From Sphingomonas endolithica (lineage in GTDB: Bacteria > Pseudomonadota > Alphaproteobacteria > Sphingomonadales > Sphingomonadaceae), in assembly GCF_025231525.1 (NCBI RefSeq), contig NZ_CP103057.1:1009001-1073000 (forward strand): a stretch of DNA of 64,000 nucleotides, written 5' to 3'. This document shows, piece after piece, positions 34,437-41,912 of this stretch. Within the stretch, counting starts at the first letter, position 1. Every line of letters begins with the position of its first letter. The notes beneath the pieces are model-generated. The model was given only the letters and a program-made list of their open reading frames with translations. It made no database searches and was not told where the DNA came from. Both the position numbers and the translations under genes were made by a program.

Positions 34437-35036
34437 ATGGAGGTGTCGGTGGACGAACCCGCGCATGGAGCGCTTCGTTTAGGCAATCGAGACGGTCTGC
34501 CCGACGATATCGCCTTTCTGCGCGCGCACTATCCGCGCGGCGATTGGCGATTGCACACGAACTTCGGGCAACTTGCCGACTTCTGGCTGCAGGTGCATGC
34601 CAGCCTCCGTCACGAAGGGAGCGAGGTGTCGCGCCTCGTCGACGCCTTTCGCGATCGGCAGATCGATGCCATCCAGCTTCAGCGCGCCTTCGTCCCGCTG
34701 CTCAACGGCTTTCTCCAGCATCTCGATCAGCATCATCGCATCGAGGACAGTCTCTATTTTCCGAAGTTCAGGCTTCTGGACGAACGCATGGTGGTCGGGT
34801 TCGATCTGCTGGAGGCGGACCACACGCAAATCCATCACCATCTGGTCGCGACCGTCGAGCATGCGCGCGGATTGCTGAACGCGTTGTCGGCTCCCGGCGA
34901 AACCGCGCGTAGGGCGGCAGATAATTACGCCGACACGGCGCGGAACCTCCTCGACCTCCTGGTAAAACATCTCGCCGATGAGGAGGAACTGGTCATTCCC
35001 GCGATGCTGCAGCATGGCGAGCGCCCGCTGACCTGA
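34437..35036 (+). CDS. hemerythrin HHE-domain protein
   Basis: The 199-residue helical protein has the histidine/glutamate spacing of HHE cation-binding domains: LHTNFGQLADFWLQVHASLRHEGSE, LNGFLQHLDQHHRIEDSLYFPKF, LLEADHTQIHHHLVATVEHARGLL and LLVKHLADEEELVIPAML. This looks like a four-helix bundle binding a di-iron centre with H..HxxxE and HxxxE pairs. Roles in the family include oxygen or nitric-oxide sensing and iron-sulfur cluster repair. Neighbours do not narrow it. The ATG at 34437 is the first reasonable start. Confidence 0.82.
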   Translation: MEVSVDEPAHGALRLGNRDGLPDDIAFLRAHYPRGDWRLHTNFGQLADFWLQVHASLRHEGSEVSRLVDAFRDRQIDAIQLQRAFVPLLNGFLQHLDQHHRIEDSLYFPKFRLLDERMVVGFDLLEADHTQIHHHLVATVEHARGLLNALSAPGETARRAADNYADTARNLLDLLVKHLADEEELVIPAMLQHGERPLT

Positions 35037-35071
35037 GCACCGCGGGGTGGCGACGGCGGATGCTCAGCAAG

Positions 35072-35632
35072 CTACCCGCCGAAGCCACCTCGTCCAAAAC
35101 CCCCGCCGAAGCCGGAACGCGAAATCACCGCGCTCCGCGATTGCACCCTTGCCGGTGCGCGGGCCGACGGGTTGAACGCGCTCGATCCTACCTGGGTGCG
35201 CCCGGTGACATAATCACGGCTGATCCGGCCACCGCCGCCGCCGAAATAATTACCGTCGCGATCACGGTACATCGGCGCGCCGCGATAGCCGCCCCCGCCG
35301 TTCAGCATCTGCCCGATGACGAAGCCGGTCAGCAGCGGCGTGAAGAAGCTGCCGCTACCGCCATTGCCGCGCGCACATTGCGCGGCGCCGAACTGCGCTT
35401 CGCACGCCTGCTGCGTGTCATAACGTGGCGCATTCTGCGCATTGGCCTTTTGCGCCTGGGCATAGGCCGTCTCGCACTGATCCGCCGGGATCTTGCCCGC
35501 CGTGCGACATTCGGCGACGCTGGTATAGCTCAGCGCATCGACCGGCTGGTCGGCCGGGCCGTCGCAGGCGGATAGCGACAGGCCGGTGCCCGCCATCAGC
35601 GTGGTCAGGACGATGGATTGCGATCGTTTCAT
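35072..35632 (-). CDS. DUF1190 (YgiB/YjfM-like) lipoprotein
   Basis: The 186-residue protein has a lipobox (GLSLSAC, C23). A conserved cysteine-containing domain follows: SYTSVAECRTAGKIPADQCETAYAQAQKANAQNAPRYDTQQACEAQFGAAQC. The tail (about 95-186) is Gly/Arg-rich. The cysteine spacing is that of the DUF1190 family (E. coli YgiB and YjfM). It is third in the minus-strand operon DUF2491-DUF350-DUF1190, 13 bp behind the DUF350 gene. It is probably outer-membrane or periplasmic; its function is unknown. The ATG at 35632 is used. Confidence 0.82.
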   Translation of the reverse strand: MKRSQSIVLTTLMAGTGLSLSACDGPADQPVDALSYTSVAECRTAGKIPADQCETAYAQAQKANAQNAPRYDTQQACEAQFGAAQCARGNGGSGSFFTPLLTGFVIGQMLNGGGGYRGAPMYRDRDGNYFGGGGGRISRDYVTGRTQVGSSAFNPSARAPARVQSRSAVISRSGFGGGFGRGGFGG

Positions 35633-35645
35633 GGGCAAGTATCCC

Positions 35646-36059
35646 TCAGGCGCTCATGCACGCGGCGTTGAGCAGGCCGACGCCGAGCGAAATGCTGGCC
35701 ATGTAGATCGCCGCAGCCAGTTCGCCGCGCACGATCCGGTCGCTGAAATCGCGCATCACGATCATCCGCACGATCGTGAACGCGACGATCTGGATCACTC
35801 CGGCGAGCAATGCCCACACCGCGAATTCGACCAGGCTGACGGTATGTTCGAGCGCCGAGGCAAGCGGCAGGATATAGCCCAGCAACGCCGCCCCCAGCGT
35901 GATCGCCGCCGCGACATTGCCCTCGCGGATCAAGGTGCGCTCGTTATACGGCGTCGCCGCCTGGTAGATCACCTTGAACGCGATCGTGAACAGCCCCGCC
36001 GCCACGAACGCGACGATGAACGCCACGGCGCTTTCCCAAAAATCATAGCTGTCGGTCAT
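35646..36059 (-). CDS. DUF350 (YjfL-like) membrane protein
   Basis: The 137-residue protein has four hydrophobic segments (about residues 11-33, 50-70, 76-98 and 115-135). They are separated by short loops containing YNERTLIREGNVAAAITLGAALLGYILPLA, the repeated DUF350 motif (E-G-N-x-AAA). It is an inner-membrane protein of unknown function, the YjfL homologue of the six-gene set. It lies 10 bp after the DUF2491 gene and 13 bp before the DUF1190 gene, and is clearly co-transcribed. Confidence 0.87.
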   Translation of the reverse strand: MTDSYDFWESAVAFIVAFVAAGLFTIAFKVIYQAATPYNERTLIREGNVAAAITLGAALLGYILPLASALEHTVSLVEFAVWALLAGVIQIVAFTIVRMIVMRDFSDRIVRGELAAAIYMASISLGVGLLNAACMSA

Positions 36060-36069
36060 CGTCTTCCCC

Positions 36070-36708
36070 TCAGGCCCTGAATTCGCCCAGTTCCAGGGCC
36101 ATGCCTAGCATGATTTCGAACGAAACTTCGCCCGCTTCGTTTTCCTGATCGATCGCCAGCAGCAATTCCGCGCCGCCGCCCTCGATATCGCGGCCGAACA
36201 GCATGCAGGTCTGAAAGATGCGGCGATCGACGATGCCGTCGCGATCGTCGTGCAGATCCTCCCAGAACGTCACCGGCTGCTGCTTCTCCGCCTCCGCGCC
36301 GAACCAGGCGCGGCTGTATTCGGGCAAACCTTCGTCCGTGAAGGTCCGCGCCGACAGCCGATCGCGCCATTTCGGCCGCTCAAACGGGCCGCTCGGATAT
36401 TTGCTGTCCCACGGTGCGAACAGCGTGACATCGGTCACGTCCTGCCCTGCGCGATCGTTGGTCACCGCCTGGAACATGACATCGTCGTCGGTGTAGAAAC
36501 GGTGGATGAACCCGCCATCGTCGAGCGCGACCAGCCCCTGCGCGACGATCTGCAGCGTGTCCGAATCGAACGGGAACAGCAACGCGCCGCCAAAGCGCCG
36601 CCACGCCAGCGGATCGAGCACGACGGTGCGGCCGATCGTCACGTTGCGGATCGCGGACAAGGCCGGCTCCGTCGCGACTGGCGTGCGCCCGAACAGGCGA
36701 TCGAACAT
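36070..36708 (-). CDS. DUF2491 (YjfK-like) protein
   Basis: The 212-residue cytoplasmic-type protein reads MFDRLFGRTPV, then VTIGRTVVLDPLAWRRFGG, FIHRFYTDDDVMFQAVTNDRAG, TLFAPWDSKYPSG and FGRDIEGGGAELLLAIDQENEAGEVSFEIMLGMALEL. This is the DUF2491/YjfK family (no enzyme motif known). It is first in the minus-strand operon. Its start is 113 bp from the divergent DUF2170 gene, so the two operons share a promoter region. Confidence 0.85.
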   Translation of the reverse strand: MFDRLFGRTPVATEPALSAIRNVTIGRTVVLDPLAWRRFGGALLFPFDSDTLQIVAQGLVALDDGGFIHRFYTDDDVMFQAVTNDRAGQDVTDVTLFAPWDSKYPSGPFERPKWRDRLSARTFTDEGLPEYSRAWFGAEAEKQQPVTFWEDLHDDRDGIVDRRIFQTCMLFGRDIEGGGAELLLAIDQENEAGEVSFEIMLGMALELGEFRA

Positions 36709-36821
36709 CGAAATACCTCGGCTAAAGCTTGGCGGTCCGTTTAGAACAATCGGGCGAGCACCGCTAGCGCCCCTTGGTGGAACGCTTATGTAGGCGGTAG
36801 GATTTTGGGAGAGCCGACAAG

Positions 36822-37253
36822 ATGACCGATACCGTCTGGACCGTCCGCACGCTGAAGACCGCGCTCGATGATAGCGCGCCCGTCCGCGACGGCGAATTCG
36901 GCCTGCGCATCGTCGAAGGAGTCGATCCGGTGCTGCTCGTCACCATGCATCAGCACGGCGATCTCGAGGCGTTCGTCAACGTTAGCGAGGAACAGATCGC
37001 CGCCTCCGTTCTGCTCTGGCCATGCGACGAACAGCGCGATCGCGCTGCGTTCAACGAATTCCTGTTGAAGGCGCAGAAGCTCGTGCCCTTGTCCAATTTC
37101 GGCATCGCCACGGTCGACGGCCGCGATTTCTACGAACTGTTCGGCGAGCTGGCGACCGACACGCCGCTGCACACGATCGTCACCGAACTGCGTGCGCTGG
37201 CCGACAACGCCATCGACGCCGCGACCGAATTGCGCGCGAACTTTGCCGCCTGA
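36822..37253 (+). CDS. DUF2170 (YjfI-like) protein
   Basis: The 143-residue protein contains LRIVEGVDPVLLVTMHQHGDLEAFVNVSEEQIAASVLLWPCDEQRDRAAFNEFLLKAQKLVPLSNFGI. This is the DUF2170 pattern seen in E. coli YjfI. It has no membrane segment or catalytic motif. It is first in the plus-strand operon, 27 bp before the PspA-family gene. GGGAGAG lies about 9 bases before the ATG. Confidence 0.85.
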   Translation: MTDTVWTVRTLKTALDDSAPVRDGEFGLRIVEGVDPVLLVTMHQHGDLEAFVNVSEEQIAASVLLWPCDEQRDRAAFNEFLLKAQKLVPLSNFGIATVDGRDFYELFGELATDTPLHTIVTELRALADNAIDAATELRANFAA

Positions 37254-37280
37254 CCCCCTTTCCGCTGGAGTAATTTCGAC

Positions 37281-38003
37281 ATGGCTATCTGGAGCAAACT
37301 CTTCACGCTCGGCCGCGCCGGCGCCAACGAGGCCGCCACTGCGGTCGTCGATCGCAACGCGCTGCGCATCCTCGACCAGGAAATCCGCGATGCCGACAAG
37401 GCACAAGGCAAGGCGCGCGACGATCTCGCCGGCCTCGTCGCCCGCCGCCGCCTCCTCGAAACCGAGGTCGAGAGCTACCGTGCCCAGGCGGCCAAGTATG
37501 AAACCTCCGCGCGGCTGGCGATGGACAAGGGCGACATGGATCTCGCGCGCCAGGTGGCGCAGCGCGTCGCCGATCTCGAACAGGATATCGCCATGAAGGC
37601 GCCGCAGATCGAGGACATGCGCGGCGCAGAGGACCAAATCCACAAGGCGGTCGCCGCTACCGATCGCAAGATCGAGCAGCTGCGCCGCGAGGTCGAAGTC
37701 GTCAAGGTCAACGAATCCGTGCAGCAGGCGCAGTCCACCGTGGCCGCGGCCGGCGCCGGCTCGTCGCTCGGCTCGGCGGCGGAAAGCCTCGCCCGCATTC
37801 GCGAGCGCCAAGCGATCCGCGGCGAGAAGATCAAGGCCGCGGGCGAGCTCGAGGATCGCCGCACCGGTGCCGATCTCGACGAGAAGCTGCGCCTCGCCGG
37901 AATCACGCCAGGCCATTCCTCCGCCGACGATGTGCTCGCCCGCCTCGCCCCGCCCAAGCCGACGCTGCAGATCGAGCAGCGCGACGATACGCGCGACGCC
38001 TGA
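37281..38003 (+). CDS. PspA/IM30-family protein (YjfJ-like)
   Basis: The 240-residue protein is a long alpha-helical coiled coil typical of PspA/Vipp1/IM30: LRILDQEIRDADKAQGKARDDLAGLVARRRLLETEVESYRAQAAKYE, then LARQVAQRVADLEQDI and a long heptad stretch to about residue 175. Such proteins form ESCRT-III-like rods and coats that protect the inner membrane. The N-terminal amphipathic helix region is short (AIWSKLFTLGRAGA). It is sandwiched between DUF2170 and the ATP-grasp gene (3-bp gap), matching E. coli yjfIJ...C, so it is the YjfJ type rather than stress-induced PspA with PspBC. Confidence 0.88.
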   Translation: MAIWSKLFTLGRAGANEAATAVVDRNALRILDQEIRDADKAQGKARDDLAGLVARRRLLETEVESYRAQAAKYETSARLAMDKGDMDLARQVAQRVADLEQDIAMKAPQIEDMRGAEDQIHKAVAATDRKIEQLRREVEVVKVNESVQQAQSTVAAAGAGSSLGSAAESLARIRERQAIRGEKIKAAGELEDRRTGADLDEKLRLAGITPGHSSADDVLARLAPPKPTLQIEQRDDTRDA

Positions 38004-38006
38004 GCC

Positions 38007-39170
38007 ATGCGCCGCCTCACGCTCCCGCCGCGCGCCGATTGGCGTGCCAAGGCCGATGCCATCGGCTTCGTCTATCATGACACGGACGGCACGGCCTATT
38101 GGGACGAGAGCGCGGCCTATGCCTTCACTCTCAAGGAAATCGACGACGATATCGAACCGGCGGCGGCGGAGCTGCACGCGATGTGCCTCGATCTCGTCGA
38201 AGAAGTGGTGCGCGACGAAGCATTGCTAACCAAGCTGGCGATCCCGGCCGAGCAGCACGATTTCGTCGCGGCAAGCTGGCGCACCAGACAGCCGTCGCTC
38301 TACGGTCGCTTCGATTTCGCTTACGACGGCAGCGGCCCGGCCAAGCTCTACGAATATAACGCCGACACGCCGACCTCGGTGTTCGAATGCGCGACGTTCC
38401 AATGGCTATGGCTGGAGGAACTGATCGCCAGCGGCGGCCTGCCCGCCGGCGTCGACCAGTTCAACAGCCTGTTCGACAAGCTGCGCGACCGGTTCAAGGC
38501 GATCTTCCCAACCGGCGGCTTCGTCCATTTCGCCGCCGACGGCAGCACGATCGAGGATCGCCAGACCGTTCGCTTCTTCGAGGATCTCGCCGCCCAGGCG
38601 GGGATCGAACCCAAATATGTCGAGATGAAGGATATCGGGCTGAATGCGGCGGGTCGCTTCGTCGATGCCGAGAATTTCGAATTGCAGGCGGCGTTCAAGC
38701 TCTACCCGTGGGAGATCATGTTCCGCGAGCCTTATGCCGCCAACCTCACCAAGGCAGGCGTGCGCTGGATCGAACCCGCCTGGAAGTCGGTGCTGTCGAA
38801 CAAGGGCTTGCTGCCATTGCTTTGGGCGCGGCACAAGGGCCACCCGAACCTGCTCCCCGCCTTCTTCGACGACGATCCCGCCGCCGCATCGCTTGGCGAC
38901 TCCTACGTCCGCAAGCCGCTCTTCTCGCGCGAAGGCGCCAATGTCGCCGTCACGCAATCCGGCGTGACGGCGACGACTCTCGACGAAGGCTATGGCGAGG
39001 AAGGCTTCATCCGCCAGGCCTTCCACCCTGCCCCCATGTTCGATGGCCGCCACGCGGTGATCGGCGCCTGGATCGTCGGCGACGAACCCGCCGGCATCGG
39101 CATGCGCGAGGACGACGCACTGGTCACGCGCAACCTCGCACGCTTCGTGCCGCATTATATCGAGGCGTGA
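38007..39170 (+). CDS. glutathionylspermidine-synthase-like ATP-grasp protein (YjfC-like)
   Basis: The 387-residue protein belongs to the GSP-synthase C-terminal (ATP-grasp) family: WRAKADAIGFVYHDTDGTAYWDESAAY, GRFDFAYDGSGPAKLYEYNADTPTSVFE, EPKYVEMKDIGLNAAGRFV, KSVLSNKGLLPLLWARHKGHPNLLPAFFDDDP and RKPLFSREGANVAV (ATP-binding Lys region). E. coli Gsp joins glutathione to spermidine. YjfC/YgiC proteins keep the ligase fold but their substrate is unknown. It lacks the amidase half of Gsp. It probably ligates an amine to a carboxylate, perhaps on a lipid or protein. It is the last gene of the plus-strand operon. Confidence 0.87.
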   Translation: MRRLTLPPRADWRAKADAIGFVYHDTDGTAYWDESAAYAFTLKEIDDDIEPAAAELHAMCLDLVEEVVRDEALLTKLAIPAEQHDFVAASWRTRQPSLYGRFDFAYDGSGPAKLYEYNADTPTSVFECATFQWLWLEELIASGGLPAGVDQFNSLFDKLRDRFKAIFPTGGFVHFAADGSTIEDRQTVRFFEDLAAQAGIEPKYVEMKDIGLNAAGRFVDAENFELQAAFKLYPWEIMFREPYAANLTKAGVRWIEPAWKSVLSNKGLLPLLWARHKGHPNLLPAFFDDDPAAASLGDSYVRKPLFSREGANVAVTQSGVTATTLDEGYGEEGFIRQAFHPAPMFDGRHAVIGAWIVGDEPAGIGMREDDALVTRNLARFVPHYIEA

Positions 39171-39614
39171 GCGCGGCATCTGAACGGTGACGCTGGGGAA
39201 GGAAGATGCCGTCATGGTCCATCTCGAAGGCGTCGCCTGAAGGTTAAGGGATCATGACTTCACCTCGCCCGTTCGTGCTGAGTAGAGACCGAGTAGGCCG
39301 CAGGCCGTATCGAGGGCTCGTATCGAAGCACCTTGGAGCGCGGTATCGCGTGTCCTTCGATACGCCCTCTCGATACGCGCTTCGCGCTACTCGATGCCTG
39401 TCCTGAGCGCCTGCCCTTGCAGGCAGTCGAAGGGGCTACTCAGGACGAATGGGGTGAGTTGCCCCAAGTCATCGAGCTCTAATCCCTTCCCCACTGGAGG
39501 GGCGCGGCTCGGCTTCTTCAGCCGAGTGGTGGAGGGGTAGCCACAAGCGTGATGCTGCCCGGCTACCCCTCGCGCCTCAATGGATCACCTGCGCCAATCA
39601 AGCGACCGGCAGCA
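39171..39614. repeat. gene-free repeat-rich region, family D copy 2 and another palindrome
   Basis: This 444-bp convergent gap contains two elements. At 39262-39459 a decayed family D element starts CCCGTTCGTGCTGAG and returns near the end as CTACTCAGGACGAATGGGG, with an internal CTCGATACG/CGTATCGAG-type repetition. At about 39483-39550 CCTTCCCCACTGGAGGGG, a TCGGCTTCTTCAGCCGA hairpin and a TGGAGGGGTAG segment form another palindromic block. No coding frame with protein-like composition is present. Confidence 0.65.
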
Positions 39615-40913
39615 TCACTCCATCGCCGCCAGCAGATCATCCAGGTGCACCGTGGCAAACGTCGCGAAATCGTCGGCGACGCCGTAGGGCAGCAACAGCG
39701 TACGATCGCGCACCAGCGCACCGCAGCTATACACGACGTTCGGCACGTACCCGTCCCGCTCCTTCGGGCTGGGATGGACCAGAGGCAGTGGCATCCGTGC
39801 CAGCACCTTGGAGGGATCGTCCTTGTCGAGCAGGCACGCACCCATGCAATAATTGCGCACCGTGCCCACGCCGTGCGTCAGCAGCAGCCAGCCCTCCTCG
39901 ATCTCGATCGGCGAGCCGCAATTGCCCATCTGCACGAACTCCCACGGATATTTCGGGCGGACGATGCGGCGGCCGCCATTCCACGTGAAGAGATCGTCGG
40001 ATTCCAGCAGCCAGATATTCTCATTGTCGTGCCGCCCGATCATCGCATAGCGGCCGTTCACCCGGCGCGGGAACAGCGCCATGCCCTTGCCGCCCGCCGC
40101 GTCACCCTGCAGCGGCCGCATCTCGAAGCTTCGGAAGTCCTCCGACGACAGCAGTTCGGATCGCGCTGCCGAGCCGCTGAACGCGGTATAGGTGCCGTAA
40201 TAGTGCAAGCTGCCATCGTCTTCGGTGAATTGTACGAGCCGCAAATCCTCGATGCCCTGGTGCTGGCTCGGCGTGATCGGGAACAGCACCGTCTCGGAGA
40301 CGTCGCGGCTGCCGCCGCAATGCAGGTGCACGACCGTCGTGTCGTCACCCTCGCCGCGATGTTCGATGATCGGCGGCATCGCGGTGGGGCTTGCCACGTC
40401 CACGGTCGGCAAGGCGCCCGGCGTCCAGCTGCCGATGCGAAACGTCACCGACGAAACATGGCCCTCGCCGATCCCGCGCAGCGACATGATGAAACGCACG
40501 CCGCCATCCTCGAGCCCGGACTGGTCGGGGTGGACGACGATGCTGGGATTGAACAAGGCGGCCGCTTCGAACGAATATTCCTGGCAGAAATAGGCACCGA
40601 TCAGCAATGCACGTGCTTCCTCGATCGTCCCGCTGTCCAGCCCGATCTGCTTGGCGATTTCCTCGAAGCGGCGCATCAGCAGCGCATCGACATCCCGGTG
40701 CCGCTCGTCGAGCGAGTCGGTGACGCGTGCGCGATCGTCCTCCAGTTCCTGCGGCGACATGCCCAGCACGCGATCGACGATGCGCTGCGTCCTGGGATGC
40801 CCGGCGATGGCAAAAGCGGCCGGATCTTCAGGCGCGAAGGGCCGGATCACCGTGCGCGAGGGGTCCGGCCGCAACAAAATGGCCGAGTGTGTCATGATGT
40901 CGGTACCGCTCAC
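39615..40913 (-). CDS. GH130-family glycosidase/phosphorylase
   Basis: The 432-residue protein shows five-bladed propeller features of GH130: EYSFEAAALFNPSIVVHPDQSG, GVRFIMSLRGIGEGHVSSVTFRIG, KGMALFPRRVNGRYAMIGRHDNENIWLLESDDLFTWNGG, EFVQMGNCGSPIEIEEGWLLLTHGVG and a late VPNVVYSCGALVRDRTLLLPYGVAD. Family members are phosphorylases or hydrolases acting on beta-mannosides. The longer, N-extended form here resembles the GH130_3 type more than mannosylglucose phosphorylase. A GTG at 40913 has AGGA at good spacing; the ATG at 40895 is the alternative. No sugar transporter or other carbohydrate gene is adjacent. Confidence 0.82.
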   Translation of the reverse strand: MSGTDIMTHSAILLRPDPSRTVIRPFAPEDPAAFAIAGHPRTQRIVDRVLGMSPQELEDDRARVTDSLDERHRDVDALLMRRFEEIAKQIGLDSGTIEEARALLIGAYFCQEYSFEAAALFNPSIVVHPDQSGLEDGGVRFIMSLRGIGEGHVSSVTFRIGSWTPGALPTVDVASPTAMPPIIEHRGEGDDTTVVHLHCGGSRDVSETVLFPITPSQHQGIEDLRLVQFTEDDGSLHYYGTYTAFSGSAARSELLSSEDFRSFEMRPLQGDAAGGKGMALFPRRVNGRYAMIGRHDNENIWLLESDDLFTWNGGRRIVRPKYPWEFVQMGNCGSPIEIEEGWLLLTHGVGTVRNYCMGACLLDKDDPSKVLARMPLPLVHPSPKERDGYVPNVVYSCGALVRDRTLLLPYGVADDFATFATVHLDDLLAAME

Positions 40914-41051
40914 GCCAGCATCCTTGTGTTACGTCGTCGAAACGGCATAACCTGCGGCGGCGGAAAAGGCCCATAGGAAGAGACAATATTCTCGCGCTGC
41001 AAGCACTTAGCAATGTTCGTCAGCGCTCATTCATCTTGCAAGTTCAATATG

Positions 41052-41081
41052 TTGACAGTCACCTGCGGACCCTTGCAGCAT
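41052..41081 (+). promoter_or_regulatory. possible sigma-70-type promoter of the lipoprotein gene
   Basis: TTGACA at 41052-41057 is a perfect -35 box. The -10 at 18-bp spacing (CAGCAT, 41076-41081) matches only half the consensus. It lies 68-97 bp upstream of the ATG at 41149. Only the -35 is convincing. Confidence 0.3.
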
Positions 41082-41148
41082 CTAAATCGTTCCCCATCTC
41101 GTATATCACAGCGCGTCCTGCCGCAGGGAGGCGTTCCTGGAGGAAGAC

Positions 41149-41742
41149 ATGTCGAAATTTACCATGAAGTTCGGCGGAGCGTTGCTTGCCGCCACGGCCA
41201 CCCTGGCACTGTCAGCCTGCGCAACCGAAACCACCTACCGTCCGGCAACCGGCTCGGGCTTTGCACGCACCGGCTATAGCGATCGTCAAATCGAACCCAA
41301 CCGCTATATCGTCAGCTTCTCGGGCAACAGCTACACCTCGCGCGACACGGTCGAGAAGTATCTGTTCTTCCGCGCGGCCGAACTGACGCTGGCGCGCGGC
41401 TATGACAACTTCATTCTCGCCGATAAGGAAACCGACCTGCGCAGCCGCACCTACAGCACGCCGGGCCTGGGCTATGGCGGTTTCGGTGGCGGCTATGGCG
41501 CATTCGGCGGCTGGGGCCCCAGCTGGCGCTATCGCGGCCGCGGCTTCGGCTGGCGCTCGTGGAGCCCGTTCTATGGCGATCCCTTCTTCGATCGCAGCAT
41601 GGACGTGCAGACGATCGACAAGTTCGAAGCTAATGCCGAGATCGTGATGGGCAAGGGTCCCAAGCCCAAGGACAACATCCGCGCCTTCGACGCGCGGGCG
41701 GTGATCGAGAGCATCGGGCCAAGCGTGGTCGTGCCGAAGTAA
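41149..41742 (+). CDS. CC0125/CC1285-type lipoprotein
   Basis: The 197-residue protein has a lipoprotein signal (TATLALSAC, C24). The conserved module is GYSDRQIEPNRYIVSFSGNSYTSRDTVEKYLFFRAAELTLARGYDNFILADKETD. A Gly/Tyr/Trp-rich stretch and IRAFDARAVIESIGPSV follow. The middle module is that of the alphaproteobacterial CC0125/CC1285 lipoproteins, function unknown. AGGAGGAAG lies 2-10 bases before the ATG. A strong terminator follows at 41765. Confidence 0.8.
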   Translation: MSKFTMKFGGALLAATATLALSACATETTYRPATGSGFARTGYSDRQIEPNRYIVSFSGNSYTSRDTVEKYLFFRAAELTLARGYDNFILADKETDLRSRTYSTPGLGYGGFGGGYGAFGGWGPSWRYRGRGFGWRSWSPFYGDPFFDRSMDVQTIDKFEANAEIVMGKGPKPKDNIRAFDARAVIESIGPSVVVPK

Positions 41743-41764
41743 GGTCCGCCACTTGCGCTAACGA

Positions 41765-41798
41765 AAAGCCGCCGTGCCCCGAGGCACGGCGGCTTTTT
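41765..41798 (+). terminator. intrinsic terminator of the lipoprotein gene
   Basis: GCCGCCGTGCC and GGCACGGCGGC pair around CCGA, preceded by AAA and followed by TTTTT, 22 bases after the stop codon. It is nearly symmetric and may also act on the minus strand below secA. Confidence 0.88.
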
Positions 41799-41800
41799 AA

Positions 41801-41905
41801 TGTTCCCCGGCGGAGGCCGGAGCCCAGCTTTGCCGAAGGCAAGCCGCAAGCACCGCGGCCCCCGTTATGATTTACCGCCCCGGATCCCGGCCTTGGCCGC
41901 GGATC
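41801..41905. repeat. degenerate family A element near the secA 3' end
   Basis: TTCCCCGGCGGAGGCCGGAG with CCCAGC at 41803-41828 is a recognisable left arm of the family A element. The right arm is only vaguely preserved as CCCGGCCTTGGCCGCGGATC near 41886-41905. It is probably a decayed copy. Confidence 0.45.
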
Positions 41906-41912
41906 AGGAAAG

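Noticed and set aside
36779..36800. GGAAC upstream of the DUF2170 gene as an EcfG (general stress) promoter
   Set aside because: The -35-like GGAAC has no GTT at the right distance, so the match is not better than chance.
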